A DNA stretch of 7,743 bases, taken from assembly GCA_020433785.1 (NCBI GenBank), contig JAGRCC010000332.1, positions 1 through 7,743 on the forward strand. Direction: 5' to 3'. The notes under the pieces are model-generated. The model saw only the letters and a list, made by a program, of their open reading frames with translations, made no database searches and was not told the DNA's origin. Positions 1 to 6,362 of the stretch are shown here, in pieces (the first letter of the stretch is position 1; each line of letters starts with the position of its first letter). The translations under genes and the position numbers were made by a program. This DNA is from Anaerolineae bacterium (GTDB lineage: Bacteria > Chloroflexota > Anaerolineae > 4572-78 > J111).

Positions 1-1
1 A

Positions 2-28
2 ATCCGTATAATCCGTGTCATCCGTGTT
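2..28. repeat. Three tandem copies of a 9-bp ATCCGTGTN unit
   Basis: Three back-to-back 9-mers are visible: ATCCGTATA (2-10), ATCCGTGTC (11-19) and ATCCGTGTT (20-28). The first differs from the others at two or three positions. The array touches the left edge, so more copies or a larger repeat may lie outside the window. Similar ATCCGTG tandem strings are familiar to me from intergenic DNA of several bacterial phyla. No function can be read from it. Confidence 0.75.
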
Positions 29-72
29 TTATCATTTCTCATTAGATCTTGAAATCGTGATCGGCTGAAATT

Positions 73-101
73 TTTACACGGTAGTGTATCTGTTCTTTAA
101 A
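73..101 (+). promoter_or_regulatory. Possible sigma70-type promoter with overlapping palindrome, upstream of the peroxidase gene
   Basis: A -35-like TTTACA (73-78) is followed after 17 bp by a weak -10-like TTTAAA (96-101). Overlapping the -35 is the inverted repeat TACAC-ggta-GTGTA (75-88), placed where a repressor could block polymerase. The -10 matches the consensus at only four of six positions, so this is a suggestion. The gene start lies about 70 bp downstream, leaving room for a short leader. Confidence 0.3.
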
Positions 102-174
102 AAACATAGGTTGTTGGCTAACTAACTAAACGATGTGGTTGTAAAAAGCCTTTAGAGCGTCGGAGAGAGTTCAA

Positions 175-1974
175 ATGTCGAGCCAAAAACGAGGTGGATT
201 CTATAGTTGGTCCCGCTGGGGGTGGGGCCGGCTACTGTTGGCAGTGGTGATGGCCGTTTTGATTAGTGGCTCAGACGTGGTTCTGGCTGCGCCAAATTTG
301 ATCTTGACCGGTGTTGTGGCGTTGGAAGGACGGAGCGACAGCAGTAGCGCGGCGATTACGGCGGGAGAGTATTACCTCCAGCTATCCCCGGATGGGGCCT
401 TTGAGATGCATCTTGAGGTGACCGACGCTTATGTAATGCTGATCGACGCACCGGGATACCTGAGTGCTAAGGCCGAAGATGCGCTGTCTGACGCCTCGAC
501 GATTGATATGGGACGAATTACGCTGTTAGGTGGCGACGTAACCGGCGATGATTTTATCAATATTCTCGATTTGGCCCTAATCGCCAGCCTCTACAATACC
601 GACGACCCCCAGGCTGACATTAACGGCGACCAGCAGGTCAACCTGATCGATCTGGTGATGACCGCCACCAACTACCGGCGGCGCGGGCCGATGATGATTG
701 GCCTGGACGCCAAGCTCCACCAAGCCATCGCCGCCGCCGGCCTGACGCCGCTCGAGCCGGGGCCTGAGCCGGACCCGGCCCGGGTTACGCTGGGCCAGGC
801 GCTATTTTTTGATAAAGAATTGAGCGGTAATCGCGATGTGGCTTGCTCCACCTGCCATTTGCCGCTGCAACACACCAGCGATGGGCTGTCGGTGTCAATT
901 GGTGTGGGCGGCCTGGATGGGGTTGGCCCTCAGCGTCACAACGCGCCGGACCGCATGCTCCACCCGCGCAACTCGCCGGACCTGTTTAATCGGGGTCGGC
1001 CGGAACTGGCGACGATGTTCTGGGATATTCGCATTAACGGATCGAAGGCCGGTGGCTTCACTAGCCCGGCCAAAGATCAGTTGCCTGGCGATGACATGGA
1101 TAATATCCTGGCGGTCCTGGCCATGTTTCCGGTCACTGCTCGCGATGAGATGCGGGGTATGCCGGATGATTTCGAGAAGTTTGGCAACGAGTTAGCGCCC
1201 ATCGATGATGAGGATTTTACCGCCATTTGGGAAGCGCTGATCGATCGCTTGCTGGCTCACGAGGGATATGTGACGCTGTTCGCCAACGCCTATCCGAGCA
1301 CGCCGCCCGATGACCTTCATTTTCATCACGCCGCTAACGGTATCGCGGCCTTCATTACTAAAGCGTTTGCTTTCACCAACAGCCCCTGGGATCGCTATCT
1401 GGCCGGAGACGAAACGGCGCTTACGGATGAGGCCAAGCAGGGCGCGCTACTCTTTTTAGGCCGGGCCAATTGCAGCCAGTGCCACGCCGGCAATCTGTTC
1501 ACCGATCAACTAACGCACAACCTGGCTATGCCGCAGGTCGGCCCGGGCAATAAAAAGGAGCAGCCAGGGATCGATCTGGGGCGGGCCGGCGAAACCGGCG
1601 ACCCGGCCGATACCTACGCCTTTCGCACGCCGCCGTTGCGGAATGTGGCGTTAACCGGCCCTTGGACGCATGCGGGGGCCTATACCAGTTTGGAAGCAGT
1701 CGTTCGCCACCATCTCGACCCGGAGCAAGCCCTGCGCAGCTATGATCCCGCCCAACTGCGCGCCGATCTGCGGAGCACCTTCCAGAGCGACGAAACCTAC
1801 CTCAGCGCCCAGTTATCTCAATTGGACCCCGTGCTGGCAACGCCGATTGCGCTATCCGACCGAGAGTTTGACCAGGTGATCGCTTTCCTCTACGCGCTGA
1901 CCGATCCGGCCGCCATCAATCTAACCAACGTCGTACCAAAATCGGTGCCGAGCGGGTTGCCGATTGATAAGTAA
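175..1974 (+). CDS. Secreted di-haem cytochrome c peroxidase (MauG/CcpA family) with N-terminal dockerin module
   Basis: This is a 599-residue exported protein of the bacterial di-haem cytochrome c peroxidase/MauG family, which typically reduces peroxide or performs high-valent oxidations outside the cytoplasmic membrane. Residues 19-39 form a signal peptide after a basic N-terminus, with likely cleavage near VLA-A or LAA-P. Residues 41-118 look like a small carboxypeptidase-regulatory-type beta-sandwich. Residues 119-167 form a dockerin-like pair of calcium loops (D121/T123/D125/N129/D132 and D148/N150/D152/N156/D159). The catalytic part runs from about 176 to 578, with haem-c motifs CSTCH (224-228) and CSQCH (433-437) and the family segment FRTPPLRNVALTGPWTHAGAY near 483-503. 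After the SLEAVV stretch, where relatives have a Met or Tyr haem ligand, this protein has H512-H513. The ATG has GGAGAGAG five bases upstream. The gene appears to be monocistronic. Family assignment is firm; substrate and electron donor are unknown. Confidence 0.92.
   Translation: MSSQKRGGFYSWSRWGWGRLLLAVVMAVLISGSDVVLAAPNLILTGVVALEGRSDSSSAAITAGEYYLQLSPDGAFEMHLEVTDAYVMLIDAPGYLSAKAEDALSDASTIDMGRITLLGGDVTGDDFINILDLALIASLYNTDDPQADINGDQQVNLIDLVMTATNYRRRGPMMIGLDAKLHQAIAAAGLTPLEPGPEPDPARVTLGQALFFDKELSGNRDVACSTCHLPLQHTSDGLSVSIGVGGLDGVGPQRHNAPDRMLHPRNSPDLFNRGRPELATMFWDIRINGSKAGGFTSPAKDQLPGDDMDNILAVLAMFPVTARDEMRGMPDDFEKFGNELAPIDDEDFTAIWEALIDRLLAHEGYVTLFANAYPSTPPDDLHFHHAANGIAAFITKAFAFTNSPWDRYLAGDETALTDEAKQGALLFLGRANCSQCHAGNLFTDQLTHNLAMPQVGPGNKKEQPGIDLGRAGETGDPADTYAFRTPPLRNVALTGPWTHAGAYTSLEAVVRHHLDPEQALRSYDPAQLRADLRSTFQSDETYLSAQLSQLDPVLATPIALSDREFDQVIAFLYALTDPAAINLTNVVPKSVPSGLPIDK
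529..675 (+). other. Dockerin-like domain within the peroxidase (residues 119-167)
   Basis: Two EF-hand-like loops, DVTGDDFINILD and DINGDQQVNLID, are each followed by a short helix ending in Tyr (LALIASLY and LVMTATNY), the duplicated pattern of type I dockerins. In cellulosome bacteria such domains dock onto cohesins. In many other bacteria they occur on unrelated secreted proteins with no known cohesin partner. No cohesin is encoded in this window. Confidence 0.85.
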
Positions 1975-1990
1975 TGTTCATATGAATATC

Positions 1991-2050
1991 GGAGATAAGG
2001 AGATTGGCAGGTGTAGTTCCCCATCTCCCCATCTGCGTATCTCCCCATCT
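1991..2050. repeat. GGAGAT-type imperfect inverted repeat plus duplicated 12-mer, downstream of the peroxidase gene
   Basis: The left arm at 1991-2007 can pair with 2028-2044 at 14 of 17 positions, around a loop of about 20 bases. The 12-mer ATCTCCCCATCT is present twice, at 2023-2034 and 2039-2050. The left arm shares the 11-mer AAGGAGATTGG with the hairpin after the kinase gene, which suggests one repeat family. It sits about 16 bases past the peroxidase stop and could structure the mRNA end, but there is no T-run to make it a classical terminator. Confidence 0.6.
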
Positions 2051-2260
2051 ATGGTGATTCCGTAAATACCTCCTACCCATAAATCTCCTCGACCATTGGC
2101 CCTTTTGGGGGATTTTGCCTCGCTCTCAGCCCTGTTAAAATAGTTATGACAAGCTGGTTAAGGGTGAGCCTAATCGAGTTACTTCGATTGACATCATTTG
2201 AGTAGCCTGGCTGCCCCCGCTCGTCTAACCCCGAATAATTTTAACTTTTTTTTAAGGGTT

Positions 2261-2290
2261 TTCACATCCTGGGTATATGAATTCTATGTT
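2261..2290 (+). promoter_or_regulatory. Possible promoter for the sensor kinase gene
   Basis: TTCACA (2261-2266, five of six to the -35 consensus) and TATGTT (2285-2290, four of six to the -10 consensus) are separated by 18 bp in an AT-rich stretch about 57 bp before the kinase start. The pairing is reasonable but not strong, and the phylum's promoter preferences are not visible here. Confidence 0.35.
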
Positions 2291-2347
2291 AACCTTAAAG
2301 CCATAAATTGATCATTGTCGGCTGGGTATAGGAGTCATTTTTGACGT

Positions 2348-4624
2348 ATGCTAATTCCTGAATTTATTCTCATATCGTTATGTTTATTGGTTTTTGGTGT
2401 GTTGCAGGTCCTGGTCATCCTTCGCTGGCGTTTGGTTGATACCCTGGTGGTGCATTTAGGGATAAGCGTAAGTTTGGGGTTTTTCGCCAATCTCTGTCTG
2501 CTATTGGCCTGGTTGGAGGTCACAACCAACGCATTGAATTACGAATTATCGATCCAGTTTAGTTTGCTGGCGATGATTCTGACTTTTGGGGGGTTAACCC
2601 TTAGCCTGCTTAAGAAAGAACGCAATATCTTTTTTATTTATTGGGCTGCTGGGCTAGCTGTTCTTCTATTATGGAGCGGGCTGGTACTCAATTTTCAAGG
2701 ATGGGCGGTGGGAACCGTAGCGGTGACTAACGGCATTGGTTTAAGCCGAACTGAACATTTGATGGCGATTGTGGCCGGCAGCGGTTGGATCATGGCCATT
2801 ACTGTGGCCCTGGTTAATTTAACTTCGGAGTTTAAAAAGCGCCATCCGCTGCAATTTCGTAACCGGCTGCGTTACTGGCTAATCGTCACCCTTCTGTTAG
2901 GGGCAGCCGGGGTAACGCTGTTTGCCGATTTCACCATTAGTTTTCGTTGGGTTGGTTTACCGCTGCTCACTGTCGGGTTGGCCTTGGCCAGCTATAACGT
3001 ATTGAGCTACCAAACCCCGGATTTAAAGCTGCTGTTCAATTGGGGGCTGCATTACGTTGGCATCACATTTGTATTATCAAGTATGACGTTGGTCGGGTTA
3101 GTCGGGGCCACGCAGTTGTATCGCTTTATCGCTAATCCCACGCATCTGCTTATTTGGCTGATCATTTTAGCCGTACTACTGGCAGCGATCTATCGACCCT
3201 TGCAGCGATTATCGAACATGCTGCTGATGCGCTTCATTTTTGGCCGAACCGACCGTGATGAAAAACAGATGATCCGGCGTTATAACCAAAATATTAGAAA
3301 TACGTTGGACCTGCAACGCCTCAGCGATATCACCATCAAGGCGATGGTTGAAACGTTAGAGATCGAGCGCGGCGTGGTCTTTATCAACGTGCGCAACGGC
3401 CGTGGGCCGGTCTGGCTGAAGCCTTTATCGACGGCTGGTCTGAAGAATTTTACCACCAAATGCCTGACCATTGAAAACCCGCTGGTTGGCTATCTGCGTA
3501 AAGAAAAAACCATGTTGAGCCAATATGAAGTTGATATCCGACCTGAATTCAAATCGATGGCCCAAGATGAAAAGGATTGGCTGCTGGCCTTAGAATTGGA
3601 AATGTACGTACCTATTCTCCGCGAGCAGGAATTGATGGGCGTGCTGGCCTTTGGCCCCCAGAAAAATGGCACGGCTTACAGTAAAAAAGAAAAAGATTTG
3701 ATGGTGATGCTGGGCGAGCAAGCCGCGGTAGCCATGGATGGCGCTTTACTGTTTCAGCAATTGGCGACGATTAACGACGAAGTTGGCCTGCTAAATGATC
3801 GAGTGTCGGTCCTCGACAAAAGCAAGTCGGAATTTCTCTCGATTGCCTCGCACGAGTTGAAGACGCCGCTCACCCAAATTCATACCTACTCGCAGCTGTT
3901 ATTAGATTTAACCGAAGAGGACCTTAAAGACGAAGCCTATACCAAAAAAGTGTTCGAGGGGATTGCCAAAGGCAGTGCGCGGATGCGCGATGTAATCGAA
4001 TTGATGCTCGATGTCAGCGCCGCCGATATGGGCAGTATGTACCTCTTCACCGGCCCGGTTATCATGAAAGAAGTTTTCGACCAAGCCATCAGAGCTTACT
4101 TACCGGTTTTAGATGAGCGACGTTTGGCCTTAAGCGAGAGTGGCCTGGCCGATCTGCCCACCCTCGAGGCCGATGGCACCCGCCTGGTGCAAATGCTGGA
4201 AAACTTGATTAACAATGCCATAAAATATACCCCTGATGGAGGCCAAGTTACCGTTACTGGCCGTCCGACCACCACCGGCGATGGCGAACCGGCGGTTGAA
4301 ATTGTAATTCGTGACAACGGCATCGGCATTGATCCCCAGCATCACCAGATGATTTTTGAGAAATTTTTCCGAGTGGAAGACTCGAAGAATCACAGCACCA
4401 GCAAAACCAAATATAAAGGCGCCGGCCCCGGTTTAGGCTTAACGCTGGTGAGAGCCATCGTCGAAACCCATAACGGCGAAATTTGGGTGGAGAGCGTGGG
4501 ACGAGACGAGGTCAATCGGCCGGGCAGCACCTTTTACGTGGTGCTACCCCTGCTGCCAAAATTGCCCGAACGGCTGGAACTGCCTCAATCTAAAATTATT
4601 ACGCAGACCATATCCTATACTTAG
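2348..4624 (+). CDS. Membrane sensor histidine kinase with multi-TM sensor region and GAF domain, orphan
   Basis: This 758-residue protein is predicted to autophosphorylate on His in response to a signal sensed in or near the membrane. Residues 5-283 contain about nine hydrophobic segments (near 7-25, 33-57, 70-88, 94-115, 138-157, 175-193, 198-217, 233-254 and 266-282), resembling the 7TM-type N-termini of histidine kinases. A GAF-like domain follows at about 316-470, then a short helical linker. The dimerisation/phosphoacceptor H-box is SHELKTP with H502. The ATP-binding part has the N-box ENLINNAIKYTP (N622/N623), G1 DNGIGI (656-661), F-box FEKFFRV (670-676) and G2 GAGPGLGL (691-698), so the kinase core looks intact. 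An in-frame TGA at 2342-2344 makes the ATG the first possible start. AGGAG at 2330-2334 is unusually far, 13 bases before it. No response regulator is adjacent. The ligand is unknown. Confidence 0.93.
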   Translation: MLIPEFILISLCLLVFGVLQVLVILRWRLVDTLVVHLGISVSLGFFANLCLLLAWLEVTTNALNYELSIQFSLLAMILTFGGLTLSLLKKERNIFFIYWAAGLAVLLLWSGLVLNFQGWAVGTVAVTNGIGLSRTEHLMAIVAGSGWIMAITVALVNLTSEFKKRHPLQFRNRLRYWLIVTLLLGAAGVTLFADFTISFRWVGLPLLTVGLALASYNVLSYQTPDLKLLFNWGLHYVGITFVLSSMTLVGLVGATQLYRFIANPTHLLIWLIILAVLLAAIYRPLQRLSNMLLMRFIFGRTDRDEKQMIRRYNQNIRNTLDLQRLSDITIKAMVETLEIERGVVFINVRNGRGPVWLKPLSTAGLKNFTTKCLTIENPLVGYLRKEKTMLSQYEVDIRPEFKSMAQDEKDWLLALELEMYVPILREQELMGVLAFGPQKNGTAYSKKEKDLMVMLGEQAAVAMDGALLFQQLATINDEVGLLNDRVSVLDKSKSEFLSIASHELKTPLTQIHTYSQLLLDLTEEDLKDEAYTKKVFEGIAKGSARMRDVIELMLDVSAADMGSMYLFTGPVIMKEVFDQAIRAYLPVLDERRLALSESGLADLPTLEADGTRLVQMLENLINNAIKYTPDGGQVTVTGRPTTTGDGEPAVEIVIRDNGIGIDPQHHQMIFEKFFRVEDSKNHSTSKTKYKGAGPGLGLTLVRAIVETHNGEIWVESVGRDEVNRPGSTFYVVLPLLPKLPERLELPQSKIITQTISYT

Positions 4625-4652
4625 GCGTCGGCTATAAATACGTCGCAATTGT

Positions 4653-4733
4653 GGAGATTTGTGGAGATTAGGCGATAAGGCGAAAAGGAGATTGGGCTTG
4701 ACCTAATCTCCTTTTCGCTTAATCTCAAATCTC
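4653..4733. terminator. Strong hairpin in a larger inverted repeat between convergent genes; probable two-way transcript end
   Basis: Bases 4680-4696 pair with 4702-4718 over 17 consecutive pairs (16 Watson-Crick and one G-T), with a five-base loop CTTGA. Outer arms extend it: GAGATTA (4664-4670) with TAATCTC (4720-4726), and GAGATTTG (4654-4661) with CAAATCTC (4726-4733). It lies between the stops of the plus-strand kinase and minus-strand folE, where a bidirectional terminator would be expected. Neither side has a good U-run, so a classical intrinsic terminator is not certain. It shares the 11-mer AAGGAGATTGG with the repeat at 1991-2050. Confidence 0.6.
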
Positions 4734-4775
4734 TGTCCAAATGGCAGAATTATTCTGGACCAAGTACTTCGGCGG

Positions 4776-5432
4776 TTAGTCTTTGGAATGACGGCTAATG
4801 TGTTCCATAAATTCGGAACGAGTCCTTGAGTCTTTTCTAAAGGTCCCTAACACCGCGCTGGTAACCATACTGGCATTCGCCTTTTTGACGCCGCGCATCA
4901 TCATACACATATGCACCCCCTCGGTAACTACCGCCACTCCATAAGGTTGCAGCACTTCATTGATAAAATCGGCAATTTGTTTGGTCATCCGTTCCTGCAC
5001 TTGCAGCCGCCGGGCAAACACCTCGACAATGCGGGGGATTTTGCTCAATCCAATGACCTTATGGTTGGGAATGTAAGCCACATGCACTTTCCCAAAAAAC
5101 GGCAGCATGTGGTGTTCGCATAAGCTATAAAAGTCGATATCTTTGACGATGACCATATCGCTATAATCGACCGTGAAAATGGCGTCGTTGATCAGCTTGA
5201 CCGGATCGACGTGATAGCCGGCGGTTAGCTCATCATACATCCGGGCCACCCGTTCCGGCGTACGTTGCAACCCCTCGCGCTCAGTATTTTCGCCAATATT
5301 GCGCAATATTTTGGAGACTGCTTTTTCAATGCTTTCTTTTCTTTTCTCCGCATTTTTATGGTTTCCGTTAGGGCTTATGTCAAAGACCTGCCCTAAATAA
5401 TCTAAATCCAGATTTAATTTGGGTTCGTTCAT
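4776..5432 (-). CDS. folE: GTP cyclohydrolase I
   Basis: FolE converts GTP to 7,8-dihydroneopterin triphosphate, the entry step of tetrahydrofolate synthesis, in the cytoplasm, as a toroidal zinc enzyme. The 218-residue length is normal for the family. The zinc ligands are visible as C105 and H108 in [15 protein letters not shown] and C176 in [12 protein letters not shown]107 matches the catalytic His next to the zinc. The conserved segments [22 protein letters not shown] (split around 49-70) and [22 protein letters not shown] (128-149) are also present. The first 25 or so residues are a variable leader. Its ATG shares one base with the folK stop (TAATG), and AAAGGAA inside the end of folK (5439-5445) serves as ribosome site six bases upstream. 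The two genes are therefore one operon and probably translationally coupled. Confidence 0.97.
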   Translation of the reverse strand: MNEPKLNLDLDYLGQVFDISPNGNHKNAEKRKESIEKAVSKILRNIGENTEREGLQRTPERVARMYDELTAGYHVDPVKLINDAIFTVDYSDMVIVKDIDFYSLCEHHMLPFFGKVHVAYIPNHKVIGLSKIPRIVEVFARRLQVQERMTKQIADFINEVLQPYGVAVVTEGVHMCMMMRGVKKANASMVTSAVLGTFRKDSRTRSEFMEHISRHSKD

Positions 5433-6007
5433 TAAGGGTTCCTTTCCAGGGGTTGGTTCATAATTTTAGACGGCACGACAGTTGCTCGATTTACAAATGA
5501 CATTAACAGTTTGGTAACATCTTCTCGAAATTGCATTTCATTAGCCTTAATTTCAAACGTCTGAGCAATTTCTCGTAATTTTTGCCCGGTTTCGGGATGA
5601 ACATAATCAGGAGCGATTTCCGCCAACGGAATGGCCACAAACGGACGGTCCAGAGCCTCCGGGTCCGGAATATGGCGATTCGCGACATTAAGAATTTGCC
5701 GGTTGAAAAATATTATATCGATGTCGATAGGCCGCGGGGCATTTTTATCGGCCTGACGTTGGCGCCCTAACCTGCTTTCGATTTTTAGTAGAACCTGCTG
5801 CTTCAACTGATCAGCCGGCAGTTCTGTGGCCACAATCGCTGCTGCGTTCAAAAAATTAGGCTGCTCCACTAACCCCACCGGTTTTGTTTCCCAAACCGAT
5901 GACACCGCCAGCAAATCTGTATAACCGGCCAGCAGCCTCATGGCTGCTCTCAAATTGGCTTTGGGTTCAATGTTAGAGCCAAGCGATAAATAAGCCAGGT
6001 TGGGCAC
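5432..6007 (-). CDS. folK: 2-amino-4-hydroxy-6-hydroxymethyldihydropteridine pyrophosphokinase (HPPK)
   Basis: FolK transfers pyrophosphate from ATP to 6-hydroxymethyl-7,8-dihydropterin, making the substrate for dihydropteroate synthase. The 191-residue product begins [14 protein letters not shown], the family N-terminus, and has [11 protein letters not shown] (35-45), QPNFLNAA (49-56) and the metal-binding signature [11 protein letters not shown] (91-101), with D95 and D97 as the expected magnesium ligands. [27 protein letters not shown] (112-138) is the usual C-terminal block. About 30-40 residues follow beyond the normal HPPK end near 150-160, of unknown role. Translation starts at GTG: an in-frame TAA lies six bases upstream, and a full GGAGG precedes it with ideal spacing. 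It is the first gene of a folK-folE operon; no folB or folP is next to it. Confidence 0.96.
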   Translation of the reverse strand: MPNLAYLSLGSNIEPKANLRAAMRLLAGYTDLLAVSSVWETKPVGLVEQPNFLNAAAIVATELPADQLKQQVLLKIESRLGRQRQADKNAPRPIDIDIIFFNRQILNVANRHIPDPEALDRPFVAIPLAEIAPDYVHPETGQKLREIAQTFEIKANEMQFREDVTKLLMSFVNRATVVPSKIMNQPLERNP

Positions 6008-6010
6008 GAT

Positions 6011-6018
6011 TTACCTCC
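6011..6018 (-). promoter_or_regulatory. Ribosome binding site that fixes the GTG start of folK
   Basis: On the minus strand GGAGGTAA is read from 6018 to 6011, with GGAGG six bases before the GTG. The TAA inside it (6013-6011) is in frame with folK, so no earlier start is possible. An ATG at 6021-6019 is out of frame. Confidence 0.85.
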
Positions 6019-6191
6019 ATTGCACGAATTAGCTTTGGTGTTAGGGTAAGCCGGTAGCTTATGGTCTATTGGCTAGTTTGGCCATAAAAAGGTGTTCCTT
6101 ACTAGACGACAGATTAGCCACCTAACTTACACATTTTTAAGTTGTTTGCCGGTTAGATTAATCGATAGGATTTGGGCGACAGTCATCGGTG

Positions 6192-6222
6192 TTAACAAAA
6201 TTTAATCATATGCTCCTATAAT
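6192..6222 (+). promoter_or_regulatory. Possible promoter for the haloperoxidase gene
   Basis: TTAACA (6192-6197, five of six to the -35 consensus) and a perfect TATAAT (6217-6222) are separated by 19 bp, slightly long for sigma70. If used, the transcript would have a leader of roughly 130 bases before the ATG at 6363, spanning the direct repeat at 6264-6304. Confidence 0.45.
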
Positions 6223-6263
6223 AAATGGCAGATTAATGGGCTTTCCCGATATACGACCGGACT

Positions 6264-6304
6264 TTGTCCATAATGACGAAAAATTGTACACTTAATGATA
6301 AAAA
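6264..6304. repeat. Two adjacent imperfect 20-21 bp direct repeats upstream of the haloperoxidase gene
   Basis: TTGTCCA followed by TAATGA and an A-run (6264-6283) is repeated at once as TTGTACA, CT, TAATGA and an A-run (6284-6304). The common parts are six of seven in the first block and all six in TAATGA. The period is about two helical turns. TACAA at 6313-6317 is an inverted partner of TTGTA (6284-6288). Chance in AT-rich DNA is possible. Confidence 0.45.
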
Positions 6305-6362
6305 TGTAACTATACAAAGACGATCAGTTAAAATTAAGGTTTTTAGGAGAGGGGTTAACACC

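Larger units (their letters stand above)
1975..2347. other. Intergenic region, 373 bp, between the peroxidase and kinase genes
   Basis: No convincing gene is present. Just after the peroxidase stop is a perfect 10-bp palindrome TTCATATGAA (1977-1986), followed by the GGAGAT/ATCTCC repeat region (1991-2050). A small inverted repeat AATCGA-gttact-TCGATT lies at 2172-2189. The last 100 bases are AT-rich, with a run of eight T (2245-2253 area) and a possible kinase promoter. Bases 2051-2170 show nothing I can name. Confidence 0.7.
6008..6362. other. Divergent promoter region, 355 bp, between folK and the haloperoxidase gene
   Basis: No gene is seen. The region must carry the start signals of folK (leftward) and of the haloperoxidase (rightward). 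An inverted pair TTATGG (6059-6064) and CCATAA (6082-6087) lies in the presumed folK leader. The right half is AT-rich and contains a possible promoter at 6192-6222, a near-repeat of 20-21 bp at 6264-6304, and an AGGAGAGGGG ribosome site (6345-6354). I could not pick a convincing folK promoter. Confidence 0.65.

Noticed and set aside
672..875. Minus-strand open frame opposite the peroxidase gene
   Set aside because: It lies wholly within the peroxidase gene, resembles no family, and is Ser/Arg/Pro-rich as expected for an antisense shadow of GC-rich coding DNA.
836..1195. Plus-strand 119-codon frame inside the peroxidase gene
   Set aside because: It overlaps the haem domain in another frame and is rich in Cys, Trp and Arg, with no recognisable domain. 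It is a frame shadow.
2172..2189. AATCGA-gttact-TCGATT hairpin as a terminator
   Set aside because: The arms are six AT-rich bases, there is no T-run, and it lies about 200 bp past the peroxidase stop. It is too weak to call.
2188..2193. Perfect TTGACA -35 box in the second intergenic region
   Set aside because: There is no acceptable -10 at 15-19 bp downstream; that position is GC-rich.
4130..4393. Minus-strand frames opposite the kinase ATP-binding domain
   Set aside because: The sense strand here encodes the N-box and G1 motifs. The antisense products have no motif and no ribosome site was seen.
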